Shown: one piece after another, positions 60,276 through 64,000 of the stretch
Numbering within the stretch: position 1 is the stretch's first letter
How the letters are laid out: each line of letters opens with the position of its first letter
Source: Sclerurus mexicanus
Lineage: Eukaryota; Chordata; Aves; Passeriformes; Furnariidae
Direction: 5' to 3'
Length of the DNA stretch: 64,000 bases
NCBI GenBank assembly: GCA_013396755.1
Contig: VWZF01002259.1
Span: 500,457 to 564,456 of the forward strand
Program-made: the position numbers and the translations under genes
The notes under the pieces: generated by a model
Told to the model about the DNA's origin: nothing
The model's database searches: none
Seen by the model: the letters and a program-made list of their open reading frames with translations, nothing else

Positions 60276-61691
60276 AAATTCATATATTCAATAAACCTTG
60301 AGAAACTGTGAATTAATCTTTACAAAGCACATCTGTGTTTTGTATTTTGTCTTCTATCATTGTAATAATGTGGGCCTTTTCAATTTCCCATGTAGCTAAA
60401 ATATGCTACTTTGTGTGGTGATTGCATTTGAATAAATTGCTTTAAGGTTGATAGTATTTTTTTGCCATTACTCTAGGTCCTTTGACAGAGGATGATAGAT
60501 AACATTGTTAGAGAGAATTTCATGATGAACAACCTCTTCAGAATTTGTGTTATTTTTTCTTATCTTTAATGGCTATGTTGCTGTTCATAGTCTAACTCCC
60601 TGTAGGGATGAGTCCTGGATATGCAAACTTTGTTTCATATTTTGACCTGTTTTTGAAAAAAAAAAGTGAGTGCACATCTAGGGAATAAATTTAAGTGTGA
60701 TCTACAGTCCAGAGGGCATTGGGATCAAGACTGAAAATTATATTGTAGATAAAGCCAACGTAACTGAATGCAAGAGCTCACCTTCAAGATGGCCACTGCT
60801 CCGTTAAAATTATTTTTCTAAAAATGTGAAAGTCCTAGAATTCAATGCAATCTTCCAACTTGAAATGTTCTAATTTCACTGCAACCATCAAAGCAAATTT
60901 TGACAAGTTCTAATCTCTTACAAACTCTTGCTGAATGTTCAGTGAAATCTGTCCTTGGGGAATCACTAACAAATGATTGTGAATAATTGTTGTAAAGAGG
61001 CATCAATTCTAGTATCAATTTAAGTTTTCACACACTTACATTGTAAAACAGAAGAAAGCAGTTATTTAGAGGATTTACATGTACATTTCCATACCATTAA
61101 AATAATGGAATTTAGGTTCACTTTAATTTTGGATGTGAAAATCCAGAACTTTTATTAAGCCAAACCCACAAATATAATTATCTTGCCAGTTGCAGCTGAA
61201 GGACTTGAAATCCTAGTTCCAGGGAGGGCTCTGTAGTCCCTTCAATGCAAGAAAATAAATCTTGGGTAGTAGATCATGTACAAGTGACAGAACTGGTGGA
61301 CTGAAAGCAATTCCATCGTAGGAAATTAGAGTTAATAAGGCTTAAAACTCCTCTATCCTCTATAGAAGTTGGACTGGAGAGTTAAGGAGCTGCTAATGCA
61401 CCAGTGCCTGATGTACCTCTGCTTCGTATTTCTACAATGAATATCAGTGAAACAGAAATATGATGGCATGATAATTTCCTGAGGACTGAAACTGGATGAC
61501 CCCCCAAGCCTGAAGAACTTCAGAGGTTACTACCAAACCTATGATATTCACGTACAGTAATAGTCTCAGGTTGCCATCAATCTTAGTCATAATTTATTAA
61601 TTTCTTATTTTCTTGAGCATGATATATATCCTGTGGTCTGAAGCTGCTATTTTCCAAAGAAAAACATAGCAGTTAGGACAAGAACAGATGT
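60276..61691. other. Single-copy DNA, no gene recognised
   Basis: AT-rich sequence without a recognised repeat or exon. Confidence 0.5.
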
Positions 61692-62025
61692 GGCAAGAGG
61701 AGCCTTCCACTACCTGAGAAGGGCTTACAAGGAAGGCTGGAGAAGGACTTTTGGCAAGGGCAAGCAGTAATAGGACAAGAGGGAATTGCTTTAAGCTGAA
61801 AGAAGGCAGATTTAGATTAGTTATTAGGAAGAAATTCTTTGTTGTGAGGGTGCTGAGCCAGTGGCATAGATTGCCAAAGAAGTTGTGGGTGCCCTACCCC
61901 TGGAAGTGTTCAAGGCCATGTTGGATTAGACTTTGAGCACCCTGGTCTAGTGGAAGACACTTTGCCCATTGCAAGGGGGTTGAAACTGGAGGCTCTTCCA
62001 ATCAAAACCATCTGTGATTCTATGA
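61692..62025 (+). mobile_element. CR1 LINE 3' fragment
   Basis: GTGGCAAGAGGAGCCTTCCA, GGGCTTACAAGGAAGGCTGG, GTAATAGGACAAGAGGGAAT, ACCCCTGGAAGTGTTCAAGG, GCAAGGGGGTTGAAACTGGA and terminal TCTGTGATTCTATGA. Plus-strand, 5'-truncated within the ORF2 C-terminus (a frame over 61751-61936 reads SNRTRGNCFKLKEGRFRLVI). Confidence 0.95.
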
Positions 62026-63334
62026 ACATTGTCAAACACAATTAGGTAAATAATTACAATAGACATTCAGCGCAGAAACCCACTAGCAATTCAACCTGAA
62101 ATATCACTTATAATGCAGTCTGCTTGCATGAACACCAGCTCCAGAAGGTAAAGCAGCCCTTTCTAGTGGTGTGAGTGTATGATACACCATTGTCCCCTTT
62201 GTCATATGTTCACTGAACGTATCAGCCCACTTAGCTCTGCACAAACTTTCTGTTTATTTGTTCCTTTGAAACTTCAGTAGCACATTCAGCTCTAATGTGT
62301 TTGAAAAGTGATGAAAGTATAAGGTGTTCTTGACAGAAATAAAAACATGATTAAAGAGGTAGTGCAGTAACTGTCAGTCACATTTTCTTAAAGTCATGCT
62401 ATTGCAGACCTCTGTATAAGAGGCCTATCTCCTTACCCAAATATAGATAGCTATAATTATTTGACAAAATAAAAAAGGGATTGTTTCATCCTTTGAATCT
62501 AATTTGTGTGTGTGCATGCACGCACGTGTGAACACCTGTTTGTCTGTCTCTGAGTTCACTTTTCTTTCCTTCCTCAAAATGTAGTTGGAAGTTCAGGTCT
62601 CTAAACCAACTAAACCAGTCCTAGACATGAAAAAAATTCTATCAAAAACTTCCCATTAAATCAGAATTATGTTACCATTTGTTATACATTTTTGGGTATT
62701 CCAGATCACAGATGTAATAAGGAAAAAATTAAAAAACCTCAGCAACTCAAGAAAATATTTCTTAAATAGTAGGCATGAAAAAAATGTGGAAAGGCTTTTT
62801 AGTGTGAGTATTACCTTGAACTGTCACCCTTTAATATGAAGTTATACATCTGTGAGTGCCGCCTTAGGAAGGGGTAAGGATCAAAACTTAGCTACAGTAT
62901 CTACAAAAGCTGCACACAAAATCTTATCTATTTAAACGAAGTCTGTTAAGAATAAATCTCTATTTTACTACCTTTTGTTGTTGTTCAAACTGTCTCAGAT
63001 TCTACCAAAAGTAGAACAGAAAGGCTGTTTTGGTTTTCCAATGGAAGAAAACATGTCTAGAATACTGAATTTATCCATCTGCATTTCTCTGAGAGAGGAC
63101 TGCAGAGGGGAAAGAAGTCATATTTTACATACAAATCTCATACAAATTTCAGAACTCCACAAAGAGCAACTCAAAATGACAACACTCTATAAAAAGTCTT
63201 ATAACCACTTGCTATAAAATTTAGTGCCACTTGCAGGGCAAAGTGAAAGGGAAGACTTCACACCCACCCTGGTGAGTAACACTCTGACAGAAAACTTCCT
63301 TTCTCAACAACTCAAATTTAAATTATTTGAACCA
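62026..63334. other. Single-copy DNA, no gene recognised
   Basis: No gene or repeat family recognised, apart from the alternating TG/CA stretch at 62505-62530. Confidence 0.5.
62505..62530. repeat. Alternating pyrimidine-purine tract (TG/CA/CG)
   Basis: Twenty-six bases of strict pyrimidine-purine alternation, TGTGTGTGTGCATGCA then CGCACGTGTG, including two CpG steps and a TGCATGCA palindrome. Such tracts can adopt left-handed Z-DNA. Confidence 0.85.
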
Positions 63335-64000
63335 CAAAATCATGAATCGCAGAAGCGATGTTGTTGTTGATGATGTTATCCTGAGGAACATCTGAAGATG
63401 GCATAATCCAACCCACCTGCTTAAAGCAGGGATGAGCAGAGCAGGTTGCTCGGGGCCTGTTCCAGTCCAGGTTTGAATATATCCAAGTTTGGACACCTCA
63501 CAACTTCTCTATGTAACGTGTTTCAGTGTTTAACCATTGTCACAATGAAAATAATGTTTTCTAGAATTTAAATGGAATTATGTCTATTGCAGCCTCATTC
63601 AGGTCATTAATAAAGATGTTGAATGATGCTGCTGCCAGTATCATGGAATACACCAGTAGCGATTGGTCTCCAGCTAGATTTTGTGCCTCTAACTTCAACC
63701 CTCTGAGCCTGCCCATTCAGCCAGTTTTTCAGATCCTTCTCAGCATTCACTTACTTCGACTGTGCTTCATTAGCTTTTCCACAAGGTTTTTAATGGGATA
63801 TAGTGCCAAAAAAATTATTAAAATGAAGAGAAACCACAACCACTGTTCTCCTCCACTGATCCAATCGTCACATTATGAACAAATATCAATCTTGTAAAGT
63901 AGGATTTCATTTTCATAAATTGGTGTAGACTATCCCTGATCTCCTTATCCTGGAAATGGAAGCCAATCATCTCGTGTATTTCTCCCTACCAACCTACCAA
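63335..64000 (-). mobile_element. Old CR1 LINE with internal deletion, running off the window
   Basis: The 3' end in reverse orientation is at the left (AAAATCATGAATCGCAGAAG, CATAATCCAACCCACCTGC, AAAGCAGGGATGAGCAGAGC, CTGTTCCAGTCCAGGTTTGA). After about 63,560 the similarity jumps to ORF2 farther inward: GGTCATTAATAAAGATGTTG, CCAGCTAGATTTTGTGCC, CTCTGAGCCTGCCCATTCAG and CAACCACTGTTCTCCTCCAC. An insertion of unrelated GTTGTTGATGATG bases lies near 63360-63380. The copy continues past the window edge. Confidence 0.85.

Noticed and set aside
1..64000. CRISPR arrays, bacterial operons, tRNA and rRNA genes
   Set aside because: No regularly spaced repeats, no cloverleaf-type box A/box B pairs that I could see and no prokaryotic gene density; the DNA is avian.

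Overview
This window is nuclear DNA from a bird, almost certainly intergenic or deep intronic sequence. The main evidence is about 19 fragments of the avian CR1 LINE. Plus-strand copies end in ATTCTATG-type octamers; minus-strand copies begin with their complement (CATAGAAT). There is also a decayed endogenous retrovirus whose LTR I recognise as a common avian type. The rest is AT-rich single-copy sequence with A/T homopolymers, GTTT/CAAA-rich low-complexity tracts and two traces of draft assembly: a 263-base N gap and a lone N flanked by a perfect 450-bp duplication. I found no confident protein-coding gene, tRNA, rRNA, CpG island or CRISPR array. Open frames here are short (at most about 125 codons), many lack an ATG, and the protein-like ones mostly belong to CR1.

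Layout. Bases 1-13,000 are single-copy DNA with minus-strand CR1 pieces at 2503, 5323, 6541, 8579 and 11640. Bases 13,180-15,840 hold a CR1 cluster in both orientations, including a 645-bp minus-strand copy that keeps part of the reverse-transcriptase C-terminus. At 18,533-19,930 a CR1 is split by a solo LTR with a 5-bp target-site duplication, and an assembly duplication overlies the junction. Bases 20,000-31,000 are repeat-poor AT-rich DNA with a diverged tandem duplication near 23,540 and the N gap at 24,620. Bases 31,378-34,810 hold one medium and one old CR1. Bases 34,811-52,700 are mostly unique, with short CR1 pieces, a MIR-like SINE relic (49,040) and several candidate splice-site/ORF combinations. 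An ancient L2-like relic broken by a 35-T run lies at 54,416-54,680. Bases 57,915-60,275 hold the endogenous retrovirus (5' LTR, primer-site-like stretch, decayed Gag region, nested CR1, truncated 3' LTR). The window ends inside an old internally deleted CR1 (63,335 onward).

No system of cooperating genes is visible. The findings most worth a follow-up are a possible two-exon 61-codon frame at 38,549-38,891, a 36-nt in-frame microexon candidate at 55,511-55,546, an open frame behind a good acceptor at 29,698-29,935, a charged minus-strand frame at 45,684-45,962, the LTR-in-CR1 nest and the 29-bp displaced copy of a CR1 tail segment. All exon candidates are speculative and rest only on splice-site-like motifs and frame.
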